DNA of 64,000 bases from VXYL01 sp965199945. GTDB lineage: Bacteria; Pseudomonadota; Gammaproteobacteria; Pseudomonadales; Azotimanducaceae. Positions 32,174 through 42,687 of the stretch are shown one piece after another. The position numbers were made by a program, and so were the translations under genes. A model generated the notes under the pieces. It worked only from the letters and a program-made list of their open reading frames with translations. It did no database searches and was not told the DNA's origin. The DNA is taken from contig OZ241354.1 of NCBI GenBank assembly GCA_965199945.1, positions 124,001 through 188,000 on the forward strand. The letters run 5' to 3'. The stretch's first letter is position 1; each line of letters begins with the position of its first letter.

Positions 32174-33847
32174 ATGACGCACGATCTAGTCATTCGCGGC
32201 GGCACCGTGGTGGACGGCAGCGGCGACGCGCCGTTCGTCGGCGACGTGGCGATTGCCGGCGACGCCATCGCCGAAGTGGGCGAGAGCGCGGCCAAGGGGC
32301 GCCGCGAGATCGACGCCGAAGGCCATGTGGTGACGCCGGGCTTCGTCGATCTGCACACGCACTTCGACGCGCAAGCGGGCTGGGATCCGCTGCTGACGCC
32401 GGTTTCCTGGCACGGCGTGACGACGGCGCTGTTCGGCAATTGCGGCGTCACCTTCGCGCCCTGCAAGCCGGCCGACCGCGAGTTCCTCGCCGGCATGATG
32501 GAGACGGTCGAGGACATTCCGAAGAACGCCATCCTCACCGGGCTGCCGTGGGACTGGGAGTCCTACGGCGAATACCTGGACTCCATCGAGAAGCTCGATC
32601 CGGCCATCAACATCACCGGCCTGGTCGGGCACTGCGCCTCGCGCTTCTACGTCATGGGCGAACGCGCCATCACCGACGACGCGAACGAAGAGGAGATCGC
32701 GCAGATCGCCGCGCTGGTGGGGCAGTCGGTGAAGGAAGGCGCCGTCGGCTTCTCGACCAACCGCCTGCCGGGGCACGTGCTGCCGGACGGCCGCTCGATT
32801 CCCGGCACCTTCGCCAAGCAGGAGGAACTGGTGGCGATCTCCAAGGCGGTCGGCGCCCACGGCGGCATCCTGCAGAGCGTGCTCAACTACGGCAAGCTGG
32901 ATGAAGAGATGACGATTCTCACCAACCAGCTGCGCGCCTCCGGCACGCGCATCCTGTTCAGTGCGCCGTACAACCCCGGGCCGGACGGCGAGGGCACCGG
33001 CTACGACGCCGCCATCTCCGCCATGCGCGGCGAAGGCATGGACGTGAACGGCCTGACCCTGCCCCGAAGCGGCGGCTTCCTCTCCGGCCTCCATACCGAC
33101 ATGCTGTTCCAGACGCCTGGCTGGGCCGACATCCGCAAACTCGATTTCGCCGGCCGGGTGAAGGCGATTCAGGATGCCGAGACGCGCCAGCGGCTGGTCG
33201 AAGAAGCCAAGGCGCAACCGGCGATGGAGGAACGGTTCAAGGCGTTCTTCTGGCTCGGCGACGCGGACCGTCCCCACTACACGCGCGGCAAGGAGGAGAG
33301 CCTCTACAGCCTGGCCAAGGCGGCCGGCCGGCACCCGCTGGAGCTGTGGCTCGACAAGATGCTGGAAACGAACGGCGAGGCGATGTTCCACGTGCGCTTC
33401 TTCAACACCGACCTGGAGACGCTGAAGGGCTTCCTGAAGGCCGACTGGATCCTGCCCGGCATCGGCGACGCCGGGGCGCACGTGAGCCAGATCATGGATT
33501 CCGGCTGGACGTCCTTCCTGCTGGCGCACTGGGTGCGCGAGAAGGGCCTGTTCCCCATCGAGGAAGCCGTGCGCCGCATGACCAGCGCGTCGGCGCGGGT
33601 GCTCGGCTTCGCCGACCGCGGCGCGCTCGCGCCGGGCATGAAGGCGGACGTCAACGTCATCGACCTGGGTTCGGTGGCCGAGCGGCAGCCGCAGCTCGTC
33701 CACGACTTCCCGGGCGGCGCCCCGCGTCTGATCCAGAAGGCGAAGGGCTACAAAGCCACGGTCTGCAACGGCGCGCCGATTCTGCTCGACGACGAACACA
33801 CCGGCGAACGCGCCGGCAGAGTGCTGCGCAACCCGGCGGCTGCGTAG
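32174..33847 (+). CDS. N-acyl-D-amino-acid deacylase
   Basis: An amidohydrolase-superfamily enzyme of 557 residues that would remove acyl groups from N-acyl-D-amino acids. The N-terminal metal motif is GFVDLHTHFDAQAGWDPLLTP, followed by GVTTALFGNCGVTFAPCKP, which carries the family-specific Cys ligand. GHCASRFYVMG and the late GIGDAGAHVSQIMDSG with its catalytic Asp complete the site. ATG 32174 has a GGGAGGAGAA ribosome site; an in-frame ATG at 32123 lacks one. It could work with the upstream serine hydrolase in degrading D-amino-acid-containing peptides, but this is inferred from order only. Confidence 0.88.
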   Translation: MTHDLVIRGGTVVDGSGDAPFVGDVAIAGDAIAEVGESAAKGRREIDAEGHVVTPGFVDLHTHFDAQAGWDPLLTPVSWHGVTTALFGNCGVTFAPCKPADREFLAGMMETVEDIPKNAILTGLPWDWESYGEYLDSIEKLDPAINITGLVGHCASRFYVMGERAITDDANEEEIAQIAALVGQSVKEGAVGFSTNRLPGHVLPDGRSIPGTFAKQEELVAISKAVGAHGGILQSVLNYGKLDEEMTILTNQLRASGTRILFSAPYNPGPDGEGTGYDAAISAMRGEGMDVNGLTLPRSGGFLSGLHTDMLFQTPGWADIRKLDFAGRVKAIQDAETRQRLVEEAKAQPAMEERFKAFFWLGDADRPHYTRGKEESLYSLAKAAGRHPLELWLDKMLETNGEAMFHVRFFNTDLETLKGFLKADWILPGIGDAGAHVSQIMDSGWTSFLLAHWVREKGLFPIEEAVRRMTSASARVLGFADRGALAPGMKADVNVIDLGSVAERQPQLVHDFPGGAPRLIQKAKGYKATVCNGAPILLDDEHTGERAGRVLRNPAAA

Positions 33848-33864
33848 GGCGCACCGCCGGCGCG

Positions 33865-35561
33865 CTAGCCAGCGTCCGCGGCCCGGCGCGGTCGCTGCCG
33901 CGGGTTGTCGCCGCGAGTCGCCGCCGGCAGGGTGATCCTGAAGGCGGCGCCTTTGGCGCATGGGACGAGTTCGATGCTGCCGTGGCAGTTGTTGACCAGC
34001 GCCCGGCAAATCGCCAGCCCCATGCCGGTGCCGCCGTTCTCCTTCGCCGTCGTGAAGAGCGGGTCGAAGATGCGGCTCCTGTTGCCGGGAGAGATGCCGG
34101 GGCCGTCGTCGCGCACGTCGAGCTCCACGTTGCCGGCGACCGCGCGGGCACTCGCCCACACCTGCGTGGCGCCGTAGAGGAAGGCGTTGTCCACCAGGTT
34201 GCGCAGCAGTCCTCGGGCCGCGTCCTTGGAGATGCGCGCTTCGGCGGCGCCCTCGGCGACATGCAGCGACGGCTCGCCGAGTTCGCGGGCGACGGCCAGG
34301 ATGTCCGCGGTCTCGTTGGCCGGGCCGGTCATGTCGGCCTGAGCTAGTTCCAGAAGGCGCGACGTCAGCCGTTCAAGGCGGCCGATGTCGTCGGACACGT
34401 TGCGCACGAAGTGCCGGGCCTCGGCCTCGGTCATGGTAGGCAATTGCTCGTTCAGCAGCTCGACGGCGCCCTTCGCCGCGGCAATTGGCGTTTTGAACTC
34501 GTGGTTGATGTGGCGGGCCAGATTGCGCACGTAGCCGGCGCGTTCCTGGAGGCTCCTCACCATGTCTTCGATGCTGCTCGCCAAGTCCGCGATCTCGCGT
34601 ACGCGAAAGTGCTTGGCCAGCTCGAAGGTGGGCGTTGCGCCGCTCGCTACGCGCGCGGCGCTCCGTGCGAGACGGCGAATGGGCGACACGAGGCTGCGCG
34701 CGGTCACGATGCCGACCATCGCCACCACCAGGAGCAGCACCGCGCCGCCCTGCAGCAGCAAATCGCGTTTTTCGAGCAGCGTGTCGATGATGGTCGAAGG
34801 GCTTTTGGCGAGCACGACGACGCCGAGCACCTTGCCGTCGGCAAGGATCGGCATCGCGAGCAATACGCGGATGGCGGCGCCGCGCACGACTCCGCCATAG
34901 CTGGACATGCCCGGCTCCAAGTGCAGGCTCGTCTCGGCGACGCCGCCGAGGGCGCTGCGCACCGGCCCGACATGCGCCCGCGAGCGCCCCATGTTGGTTC
35001 CGCTGCTCGCCACGACCACCCCTTGCGGATCCAGAATGTCGATTTCGGCGCTCGCGATGTAGGTGCCGTGCGCCAACAGCGGCACCATGCGCTCGCCGAC
35101 GCGCTGCGCCCATGCCTCGGCCGGAGGGCCGGCCATGGCCGGCGGTATGGGCGGTCGGATTGGCGCGTCCAAGTCCAGAAACGGCGGATTGACGATGGGA
35201 TCGACCTCGGTCTCCAGCAGGGTGCCGTACGTGGCGGCAATGAAGGCGGCGGCCGTCGAGAGCTGCTGTTCGGCCTGATTCATCAGCGTGGTTTCGTGAA
35301 GACGAAGCGCGTAGACGCCAGCCAAGGGCAGCGACAGAATGAGCAGGCAGACCACGATCATGACGGTGCGCAACCGCAGGCGGATGCGCGGCGGCGGACT
35401 CGCAGGCGCCGGCGGCGTTGGCGCGTCCGCGGCATCCCCGGACAGCACCATGCCAGCGCGAGAGAGGGGCGCGGCAGTGGGTCGTCGCTCGGGCGGTGTC
35501 GCCTGTTCCCGCTCCGAGGGCGTCTCGACGGGGAGCTCGCCGGCGTCTGGCTGACGGCGAC

Positions 35562-35565
<4 letters not shown>
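33865..35565 (-). CDS. Orphan sensor histidine kinase coupled to argG
   Basis: A 566-residue membrane sensor kinase. A disordered Pro/Ala-rich cytoplasmic start (residues 1-65) is followed by a helix (VMIVVCLLILSLPLAGVYAL), a periplasmic domain of about 190 residues and a second helix near GGAVLLLVVAMVGIV. Then come HAMP, the phospho-acceptor H355 in INHEFKTPI, the N box LLRNLVDNAFLYG and ATP-binding glycines DDGPGIS and GGTGMGLAI. The periplasmic part resembles extended double-PAS/dCACHE sensors but has no recognised ligand motif. There is no response regulator nearby. The ATG overlaps the argG stop as ATGA, so it is translated from the argG transcript. Confidence 0.85.
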
Positions 35566-36791
<1,226 letters not shown>

Positions 36792-36902
36792 CAGCGCCTC
36801 CGTGTTCAAGCGAAGGGCGAGTTTAGCCGACCGCGCATCGTCGACCGCGCATTGGGCGAGGACCACGCCTGGCCGCGGCGCCGACAGAAACCAATAATGC
36901 AT

Positions 36903-36931
36903 TTGACAATCATTCTCATTCGCATTACTTT
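36903..36931 (+). promoter_or_regulatory. Fur-regulated promoter of the haem-uptake operon
   Basis: TTGACA (36903-36908) and TACTTT (36926-36931) are spaced by 17 bases. The spacer ATCATTCTCATTCGCAT is made of ATTC/CATT hexamer repeats matching the Fur consensus GATAATGATAATCATTATC in its NAT(A/T)AT form. Iron-bound Fur would cover both boxes. It lies about 30-60 bases before the TonB receptor start. Confidence 0.7.
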
Positions 36932-36963
36932 CCGCGACCACATCGCAGATGGAGCCGTCGCAC

Positions 36964-39201
36964 ATGGATACGAAACCCTTGGTCGCCCTGCGCTTTCCGC
37001 TTGCTGGCGCGGCGGGGCTGCTCATGGCGGGCGTTGCCTTTGCCGACGCTGGAAGCGTGGCGGACGAAGACGCCGACACGGCGGACGAAACGATCACCGT
37101 GGTCGCCACGCGCACCGAGCGGCCGCTGGATGCGGTGGCGGCAACCGTTTCGGTGAAGACCGCCGAGCAGATCGAAGAGGAACTCGTCCGCGACATCGCC
37201 GACCTGGTGCGTTTCGAGCCGGGCGTCGGCGTCGCCGGCACCGGCAGCCGCTTCGGGCTGGCCGGCTTTCGCATCCGCGGCATCGGCGGCAACCGCGTGT
37301 TGACGCTCATCGACGGCGTGCGCGTGCCGGACGAGTTCTCCTTCGGCCCGTTCTTGAGCGCGCGAAGAGACTTGGTGGACATCGACAGCTTGCACCGCGC
37401 CGAGATCGCGCGCGGGCCGGTCTCCGCGCTGTGGGGCAGCGATGCGCTTGGCGGCGTCGTGTCTTTCACCACCAAGCACCCACGGGATCGGCTCGGCCCG
37501 GACGACGCGTTCGCCGCGGCGTTCAAGGGCGGCCATTCGAGCGCCGACGGCAGCACCGTGGGCACCGTCGATCTCGCTGCGGCGCGCGGGCCGCTCTCGG
37601 CCATGCTCCTCTACACGCGGCGCACCGGCCACGAGACGGACACCGCCGGCGCCGTCGCCGGCACCGGCGCCGCCCGAGAGAAGCCGGACCCGCAGGAGAC
37701 CACCCTGGACAACGTCGTGGCGAAGACGGTCTTCAGTCCGTCGCAGCGGCACCGGTTGTCCTTGGGCGTCGATCTCTACGCCAACGACACGACCTCGGAA
37801 ATCCTCTCGGACTACGGCAGCGTGGTGTTCGGCACCACCGTGAACCGTCGCGACGCGGACGATGCCCGGGAGCGCCAGCGCACGTCGCTGGCGTACCGCT
37901 ACGCCGGGCCGCTCGGCCTTGCCGACCGCATCGACTTGACGCTCTATCGGCAGTCCGGCGAGACCACCCAGCGCACTTTCGAAGAGCGCACGACGCCCTC
38001 CCGCGCCACGCAGACGCGCCGCCGCGACTCGTTCTACGAACAGCGCATCGACGGCATGGCCTTGCAGTTCGGCAAGCGCTTTGCAGCGGGCGGCATTGGC
38101 CACGCGCTCACCTACGGCGCGGAACACTTCGTCACGCGCAACGCCGGCCTGCGCGACGGCGGCACCTTCGACGCTTCGGGCCGCCCAGTGCGCGAGTTCT
38201 CGCCCTTGCCCACGCGGGACTTCCCGCTGACGGAGGTGGCGCAGACGGCGCTTTTCGTGCAAGACGAGATCGAACTCTTCGGCGGCGCCCTTTCGCTCTC
38301 GCCGGGCTTGCGCTTCGACCGCTTTGAGGCGGATGCCGAACCCGATTCGATCTACCTCTCCGGCAACCCGGGATCGGCGACGCCCGAGGACTACGGCGAC
38401 TCCGAAGTCACCGCCAAGATCGGCGCCGTCTATCGCTTCAACCCGACGTTCTCCGCCTATGCCGGCTACAGCGAGGGATTCCGCGCGCCGCCCTACGACG
38501 ACGTCAACGTGGGCTTCAGCAACTTCCTCGGCGGCTACAAGACGGTTGCCAACCCGGACCTCGAATCCGAGCGCAGCCGCGGCGTCGAGATCGGCGCCCG
38601 CTACGCCGGCGAGGTCCTCGAGCTGCGCTGGTCGCTGTTCCGCAACGACTACGAAGACTTCATCGAGTCCTTCGCCCTGGCGCCGCGGTTCCTGCGCAGC
38701 GGCGGCATCGATCCCGCCGACGGACTGCGCACGTTCCAGTCCATCAACCGCGCCAGCGTACGCATCCAAGGCAGCGAGCTCGGCGGTGCGGCGGTCTTCG
38801 GCGGCGGGATCTCTGGACGGTTGGCGCTGGCCTACGCCGACGGCGAGGACCGCGCCGGCGGAGCGCCGCTCAGCAGCGTCGATCCGCTCACCGCCGTGCT
38901 GGGCATCGGCTACGACGCCGAGCGCTGGGGCGGCGAGCTCGTCTGCACGCTCGTCCAGGGCAAGGAGGCCGCGGACATCGACCCGGCCGACGGACGCCCG
39001 GCCACGGCCGGCTACGGCATCGTCGATCTGCTGGCGCACATCGAGCTCGGCTCTCGCGCCCGGGTCCACGCCGGCCTCTTCAATCTCGCCGACAAGACGT
39101 ACGTCCGCTGGGCCGACACGGCTGGCATCGGCGCCGATGCGATGGGGCGCTTCACGCAACCGGGCCGCAACGCCGCGATAACCGTGCGCGTGGAGTTGTA
39201 G
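36964..39201 (+). CDS. TonB-dependent haem/haemoprotein receptor
   Basis: Outer-membrane TonB-dependent receptor of 745 residues. After a signal peptide (GAAGLLMAGVAFADA) a TonB box ETITVVATRTER leads into the plug (DLVRFEPGVGVAGTGSRFGLAGFRIRGIGG in parts; RGPVSALWGSDALGGVVSF), then the barrel with FRAPPYDDVNVGFSNFLGGYKT, the segment typical of haem/haemoglobin receptors. It ends ITVRVEL with the usual hydrophobic terminal residue. GGAG at 36951-36954 favours ATG 36964; ATG 36949 is in frame. A Fur-box promoter and downstream haem ABC genes fix its role. The binding-protein gene begins two bases after its stop. Confidence 0.92.
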   Translation: MDTKPLVALRFPLAGAAGLLMAGVAFADAGSVADEDADTADETITVVATRTERPLDAVAATVSVKTAEQIEEELVRDIADLVRFEPGVGVAGTGSRFGLAGFRIRGIGGNRVLTLIDGVRVPDEFSFGPFLSARRDLVDIDSLHRAEIARGPVSALWGSDALGGVVSFTTKHPRDRLGPDDAFAAAFKGGHSSADGSTVGTVDLAAARGPLSAMLLYTRRTGHETDTAGAVAGTGAAREKPDPQETTLDNVVAKTVFSPSQRHRLSLGVDLYANDTTSEILSDYGSVVFGTTVNRRDADDARERQRTSLAYRYAGPLGLADRIDLTLYRQSGETTQRTFEERTTPSRATQTRRRDSFYEQRIDGMALQFGKRFAAGGIGHALTYGAEHFVTRNAGLRDGGTFDASGRPVREFSPLPTRDFPLTEVAQTALFVQDEIELFGGALSLSPGLRFDRFEADAEPDSIYLSGNPGSATPEDYGDSEVTAKIGAVYRFNPTFSAYAGYSEGFRAPPYDDVNVGFSNFLGGYKTVANPDLESERSRGVEIGARYAGEVLELRWSLFRNDYEDFIESFALAPRFLRSGGIDPADGLRTFQSINRASVRIQGSELGGAAVFGGGISGRLALAYADGEDRAGGAPLSSVDPLTAVLGIGYDAERWGGELVCTLVQGKEAADIDPADGRPATAGYGIVDLLAHIELGSRARVHAGLFNLADKTYVRWADTAGIGADAMGRFTQPGRNAAITVRVEL

Positions 39202-39203
39202 GC

Positions 39204-40103
39204 GTGGGCAGGTTCGGCCGCGGCTTCGCGGGCGCTGCGCGACGCTGCCTGCTGGCGCTTGTGATCTGCGCGGTGGGCGGCCTTGGGCGCGCGGCGCTTT
39301 CCTGCGAGGCCGCGCCGGACAGTTCGCGCATCGCCGTGGCCGGCGGCTCGCTCACCGAAATCCTCTACTTCCTCGGCGCCGAGGCGCGCATCGTCGGCGT
39401 CGACACCACCTCCAACTATCCGCCGCAAGCCAGCGAGTTCCCGTCGGTGGGCTACGTGCGCGCGCTTTCCGCGGAAGGCCTGCTCTCCTTGAATCCCACG
39501 CTGGTGCTCGGCGAGGACGACATGGGGCCGCCGGAGACGCTCACCGCGGTGCGCCGCGCCGGCGTGCCGGCGGCACGGGTGCCGGAGACCCACAGCGCGG
39601 CCGGCATCGTCGCCAAGGTGCGTTGCGTCGCCAGCGTCCTCGGCATGGATGCGGCGGCGCTCGTCGAGGAACAGCTCGCGCCGCTCGTCGCGCGGTTGGC
39701 GAACCTGCGCGAACAAACATCGCCCGCAAGCACGCGCAAGGTCGCCTTCCTGCTTGCGCTGCGCGACGGCGCTCCCGTGGGCGCCGGGCGCAACACCTCT
39801 GCGGATGGCTTGCTGGCGATGGTCGGGGCGCGCAACGTGTTCGCCGATTTCGAGGGCTGGAAGCCGGTCTCCGTCGAGGCCATGGCGCAAGCGGCGCCGG
39901 ACTACATCGTCGCCACGCAGCGCGGCGCCGACATGGCCGGCGGCACGGTGCCGCTCGCCGCGCATCCAGCGCTGCGCGCCACGCCGGCCGGCCAAGCGCC
40001 GGAACGTCTGATCGTCATGGACGGCATGGAATTGCTCGGCTTCGGCCCGCGAACGCTGCAGGCCGCGCTGCGCTTGGCGGAGCGCCTGCGTGCGCAGGAT
40101 TAG
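39204..40103 (+). CDS. hmuT: Haem ABC transporter periplasmic binding protein
   Basis: A 299-residue HmuT-type binding protein that hands haem from the receptor to the inner-membrane permease. The signal peptide LLALVICAVGGLGRAA precedes RIAVAGGSLTEILYFLGAEARIVGVDTTSNYP, the HmuT opening (shown elsewhere in parts), with the Tyr in TSNYPPQA corresponding to a haem ligand region. Further segments are SVGYVRALSAEGLLSLNPTLVLG and ERLIVMDGMELLGFGPR. GTG 39204 lies two bases after the receptor stop. The permease gene follows 15 bases later. Confidence 0.9.
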   Translation: MGRFGRGFAGAARRCLLALVICAVGGLGRAALSCEAAPDSSRIAVAGGSLTEILYFLGAEARIVGVDTTSNYPPQASEFPSVGYVRALSAEGLLSLNPTLVLGEDDMGPPETLTAVRRAGVPAARVPETHSAAGIVAKVRCVASVLGMDAAALVEEQLAPLVARLANLREQTSPASTRKVAFLLALRDGAPVGAGRNTSADGLLAMVGARNVFADFEGWKPVSVEAMAQAAPDYIVATQRGADMAGGTVPLAAHPALRATPAGQAPERLIVMDGMELLGFGPRTLQAALRLAERLRAQD

Positions 40104-40118
40104 CCTTCGCTTCTACAG

Positions 40119-41186
40119 ATGAGCAAGTTCGCATTGTCGATGGAGTTTGCGGAGCAAACTCGAACGCAGCCGAAGGGTGTACTGCCCCGCCAACTGCTGA
40201 TCCGCGCCCCGACGGCGCTGGCTTTGGCCATGGCGCTGGCAGGCGCCGCGGCATTGGCGCTCGCCATCGGCGCCATGCCCATCGACCTTGCCGGTCTGTT
40301 CGACGACGAGGCGCGCCTGCAGCGCATGGTGTTCGCCGAAATCCGCGCGCCAAGAGTGGTGCTGGCCGGTTTCGTCGGCGCCGCGCTCGCGCTCTCCGGC
40401 GCCGCGCTGCAAGGGCTGTTTCGCAACCCGCTGGCCGATCCTGGCCTCATCGGCGTGTCGAGCGGCGCGGCGCTGGGCGCGGTGGCAATGATCGTGCTCG
40501 GCGGCGCCGTGGCGCTGCCGGGCGTTCTCGCGCCGTTCGCGCTGCCGCTGGCGGCGGTGCTCGGCGCCATGCTGGTGACGCTCTTCCTGTACGCCTTCGC
40601 CAGCCGCTACGGCCAGTTCAGCATCGTCACCATCGTCTTGGTGGGCATTGCGGTGAACGCCTTGGCCGGCGTCGGCATCGGCGCGTTCCAGTATTTGAGC
40701 GACGACGCCCAGTTGCGCACGCTCACGTTCTGGATGATGGGCAGCTTCGGCCGCGCCAACTGGCCAGCGGTGGCGCCGGCGATGCTGATGGTCGCCGTCG
40801 CCGGGCTGCCGCTCTTCTTCGTCGCCCGCGGCCTCGACCTCCTGCAGCTCGGCGAATCCGAGGCGTACCACTTGGGCATCGAGGTGAAGCGCCTGAAGCG
40901 CCGCATCGTGCTTTGCGCTGCGGCGGCGGTGGGCGCTGGCGTGGCGCTCTCCGGCATGATCGGCTTCGTGGGCCTGGTCGTGCCGCACTTGGTGCGCCTT
41001 GCGATTGGGGCCGGACACGGCTTCGTGCTGCCTTGTTCCGCGCTCCTCGGCGCCGCGCTGACGATCCTCGCGGACTTGCTGGCGCGAACGGCAGCTGCCC
41101 CGGCGGAGATTCCGGTGAGCTTGGTCACGAGCGCCATCGGCGCGCCGTTCTTTCTGTGGCTGATCGCAAGGGCGCGGCCACGATGA
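40119..41186 (+). CDS. hmuU: Haem ABC transporter permease (FecCD family)
   Basis: A 355-residue inner-membrane permease with about ten helices. FecCD hallmarks are RAPRVVLAGFVGAALALSGAALQGLFRNPLADPGLIGVSSGA (in parts: RNPLADPGLIGVSSGA) and SGMIGFVGLVVPHLVRLAIG. It imports haem with HmuV. Its N-terminal codons overlap a REP-like hairpin at 40143, so residues 7-20 (SMEFAEQTRTQPKG) may be repeat-derived. ATG 40119 or ATG 40140 could be the start. The stop overlaps the hmuV ATG. Confidence 0.9.
   Translation: MSKFALSMEFAEQTRTQPKGVLPRQLLIRAPTALALAMALAGAAALALAIGAMPIDLAGLFDDEARLQRMVFAEIRAPRVVLAGFVGAALALSGAALQGLFRNPLADPGLIGVSSGAALGAVAMIVLGGAVALPGVLAPFALPLAAVLGAMLVTLFLYAFASRYGQFSIVTIVLVGIAVNALAGVGIGAFQYLSDDAQLRTLTFWMMGSFGRANWPAVAPAMLMVAVAGLPLFFVARGLDLLQLGESEAYHLGIEVKRLKRRIVLCAAAAVGAGVALSGMIGFVGLVVPHLVRLAIGAGHGFVLPCSALLGAALTILADLLARTAAAPAEIPVSLVTSAIGAPFFLWLIARARPR
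40143..40176. repeat. REP-like hairpin, copy 2
   Basis: GAGTTTGC (40143-40150) pairs perfectly with GCAAACTC (40154-40161), followed by GAACGCAGCCGAAGGG. It matches the element at 7743 with a compensating extra base pair. It lies at the very start of the permease gene, at the operon's binding-protein/permease junction. Confidence 0.65.
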
Positions 41187-41959
41187 CGCTGCAGGCCTGC
41201 GACGTGAGTCTGCGCCTGGGCGCCAACGCGGTGCTCGATAGCGTCTCGGTGACGGTGTCCCCGGGGAGCTTTGCCGCCCTCGTCGGGCCGAACGGCGCTG
41301 GCAAGTCCAGCCTGCTGCGGGTGCTGAGCGGCGACTTGGCGCCGAACCGCGGCGACGTGACCCTCGAAGGCGAACCGATTGCGCTGTTCGCCACGCGCGA
41401 CTTGGCGCAGCTGCGCAGCGTCATGGGCCAGTCCGCGACGATCGCGTTCGACTTCTATGTCGAGGAAGTGCTGGCGATGGGCTGGCTCGGCGCCGCCGTC
41501 GCGTACCGCGAGGCGCTGCGCGACGTCGTGCGCCGCTGCGCCTTGGACGGCTTGCTGGGGCGGCGCTTCAACACGCTCTCCGGCGGCGAGAGCCAGCGCG
41601 TTCAGTTCGCCCGCGCCCTGCTGCAGATCTGGCGCGGCGGCGCGGGCCGGCAGCAAGCGGTGCCGCGCTATCTGCTGCTCGACGAGCCCACCGCGAGCCT
41701 GGACATCAACCATGAGCTGGCGCTGCTGCGCCTGGCCCGCCAGGCCTGCGCCGACAACGTCGGCGTGCTCGCGGTGCTGCACGACCTCAACCTGGCGGCG
41801 CGCTTCGCGGACCGGGTGGCGCTCCTCGACGGCGGCGCCATCGTCGCCGCCGGGGCGCCGGATGCCGTGCTCACCGCCGAACGCTTGAGCCGCGTCTACG
41901 CGACGCCCGTGCGCGTGGAGAACCACCCCCGCTTGGAGCGGCTGGTGGTGTACACCTGA
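41183..41959 (+). CDS. hmuV: Haem ABC transporter ATPase
   Basis: A 258-residue ATPase powering haem import. It has Walker A GPNGAGKSSLLRVLSG, Q-loop GQSATIAFDFYVEEV, signature LSGGESQRVQFARALLQ, Walker B YLLLDEPTASLDINHE and switch His in AVLHDLNLAARFAD. The sequence GRRFNTLSGGE is HmuV-like, with an insertion (RGGAGRQQAVP) before Walker B common in haem ATPases. ATG 41183 overlaps the permease TGA. The monooxygenase gene follows after 28 bases. Confidence 0.92.
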   Translation: MTLQACDVSLRLGANAVLDSVSVTVSPGSFAALVGPNGAGKSSLLRVLSGDLAPNRGDVTLEGEPIALFATRDLAQLRSVMGQSATIAFDFYVEEVLAMGWLGAAVAYREALRDVVRRCALDGLLGRRFNTLSGGESQRVQFARALLQIWRGGAGRQQAVPRYLLLDEPTASLDINHELALLRLARQACADNVGVLAVLHDLNLAARFADRVALLDGGAIVAAGAPDAVLTAERLSRVYATPVRVENHPRLERLVVYT

Positions 41960-41987
41960 CTTTCGACCAGAACGCAAGGAGAACGAC

Positions 41988-42290
41988 ATGTTCATCGCCA
42001 TGAACCGATTCAAGATCGCGCTCGGCTTCGAGGACGGCTTCGAGCGGATGTGGAGAGAGCGGGAGTCCTACTTGGCCGAGGTGCCGGGCTTTCGCTCCTT
42101 CGCGCTGCTGAAGGGCCCCGAGCGCGAGGACCACCGCCTGTACGCCTCGCACACCATGTGGGAATCGCGCGCCGCGTTCGAGGCGTGGACGCGCTCCGAG
42201 AACTTCCGCAAGGCCCACGCCCAGCGCAGCGCGCCGAAGGGCACCTATCTGGGACACCCGGAGCTGGAGCTCTTCGAAGCCGTGGCGTAG
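41988..42290 (+). CDS. IsdG-like haem-degrading monooxygenase (ABM fold)
   Basis: A 100-residue ferredoxin-like protein of the antibiotic-biosynthesis-monooxygenase superfamily. It reads MFIAMNRFKIALGFEDGFERMW, PGFRSFALLKGP and SENFRKAHA in separate motifs. Asn6, Trp67 and His77 fall where the Asn-Trp-His triad of IsdG/IsdI/MhuD sits, the residues that bind and ruffle haem for oxidative cleavage and iron release. As the fifth gene of a haem-uptake operon it is the likely intracellular haem-opening enzyme. GAAGGAGAA-like ribosome site (CAAGGAGAA) precedes ATG 41988. Confidence 0.82.
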   Translation: MFIAMNRFKIALGFEDGFERMWRERESYLAEVPGFRSFALLKGPEREDHRLYASHTMWESRAAFEAWTRSENFRKAHAQRSAPKGTYLGHPELELFEAVA

Positions 42291-42336
42291 GCGCTGCCGC
42301 AACCAGTGCCGCCGCTGAGAGCCGCCCGGTTCGGCT

Positions 42337-42367
42337 GCGCCCGCTTGCGCGCGAAGCAAGTGGGCGC
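42337..42367. terminator. Strong hairpin downstream of the haem operon
   Basis: GCGCCCGCTTGC (42337-42348) pairs with GCAAGTGGGCGC (42356-42367) across a 7-base loop, with one G-T wobble. It lies 46 bases after the monooxygenase stop. There is no T-tract, so it is either a transcript-stabilising or REP-like hairpin or a weak terminator. Confidence 0.4.
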
Positions 42368-42494
42368 ACGCCGTGGGCGCTTCCCAGTGGCCCAGGTTGC
42401 CCAAATCGGCGCCGTTGGCGCAACGCCGCAATGCCCCTTCGTGCAACTCTGAAGTGGCCCCTTCGGCGACTCCCCGGGACATTTCTGCTTTGCG

Positions 42495-42545
42495 TTGACA
42501 GCCCGCGCATTCGCGTTGACACGATCCGCGGAGTTGGGCGATGAT
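42495..42545 (+). promoter_or_regulatory. Candidate promoter of the TPP-riboswitch transcript
   Basis: TTGACA occurs at 42495-42500 and again at 42516-42521. The second is followed after 18 bases by GATGAT (42540-42545), which would start transcription just before the riboswitch aptamer. The -10 match is modest. The remainder of 42368-42494 holds nothing I can name. Confidence 0.4.
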
Positions 42546-42553
42546 CCGCTCGT

Positions 42554-42640
42554 CACTAAGGGGTGGCCGGTTGGCCTGAGACGCGCTGTGCGCGGACCCT
42601 TTGAACCTGAACCGGATAATGCCGGCGGAGGGATGGGTGA
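42554..42640 (+). promoter_or_regulatory. TPP (thiamin pyrophosphate) riboswitch
   Basis: The conserved THI-element segments appear in order: AAGGGGTG, GGCCTGAGA, ACCCTTTGAACCTGA, CCGGATAATGCCGG and CGGAGGGATGGGTG. The CTGAGA and ACCTGAnCCGGATAATGCCGGCG core forms the pyrimidine- and pyrophosphate-binding helices of the aptamer. It precedes a single TonB-dependent receptor gene, so TPP abundance would shut off receptor expression. Confidence 0.93.
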
Positions 42641-42655
42641 ACGCGCCAGGTCATC

Positions 42656-42683
42656 TGCTCTCCGCCCAAGCCCAAGGAGAGCA
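42656..42683 (+). promoter_or_regulatory. Ribosome-site-sequestering hairpin of the riboswitch
   Basis: TGCTCTCC (42656-42663) is perfectly complementary to GGAGAGCA (42676-42683) across a 12-base loop. The second arm contains the AAGGAG ribosome binding site of the receptor gene (ATG 42688). Formation of this 8-bp stem would hide the site, indicating translational control by the upstream aptamer. Confidence 0.7.
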
Positions 42684-42687
42684 ACCG

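Noticed and set aside
32186..34159. Long reverse frame opposite the D-aminoacylase gene.
   Set aside because: Antisense shadow of a clear forward enzyme with all its metal motifs.
42337..42367. Rho-independent terminator of the haem operon with full confidence.
   Set aside because: The hairpin is strong but has no T-tract, so it is listed only as a low-confidence terminator or structural hairpin.
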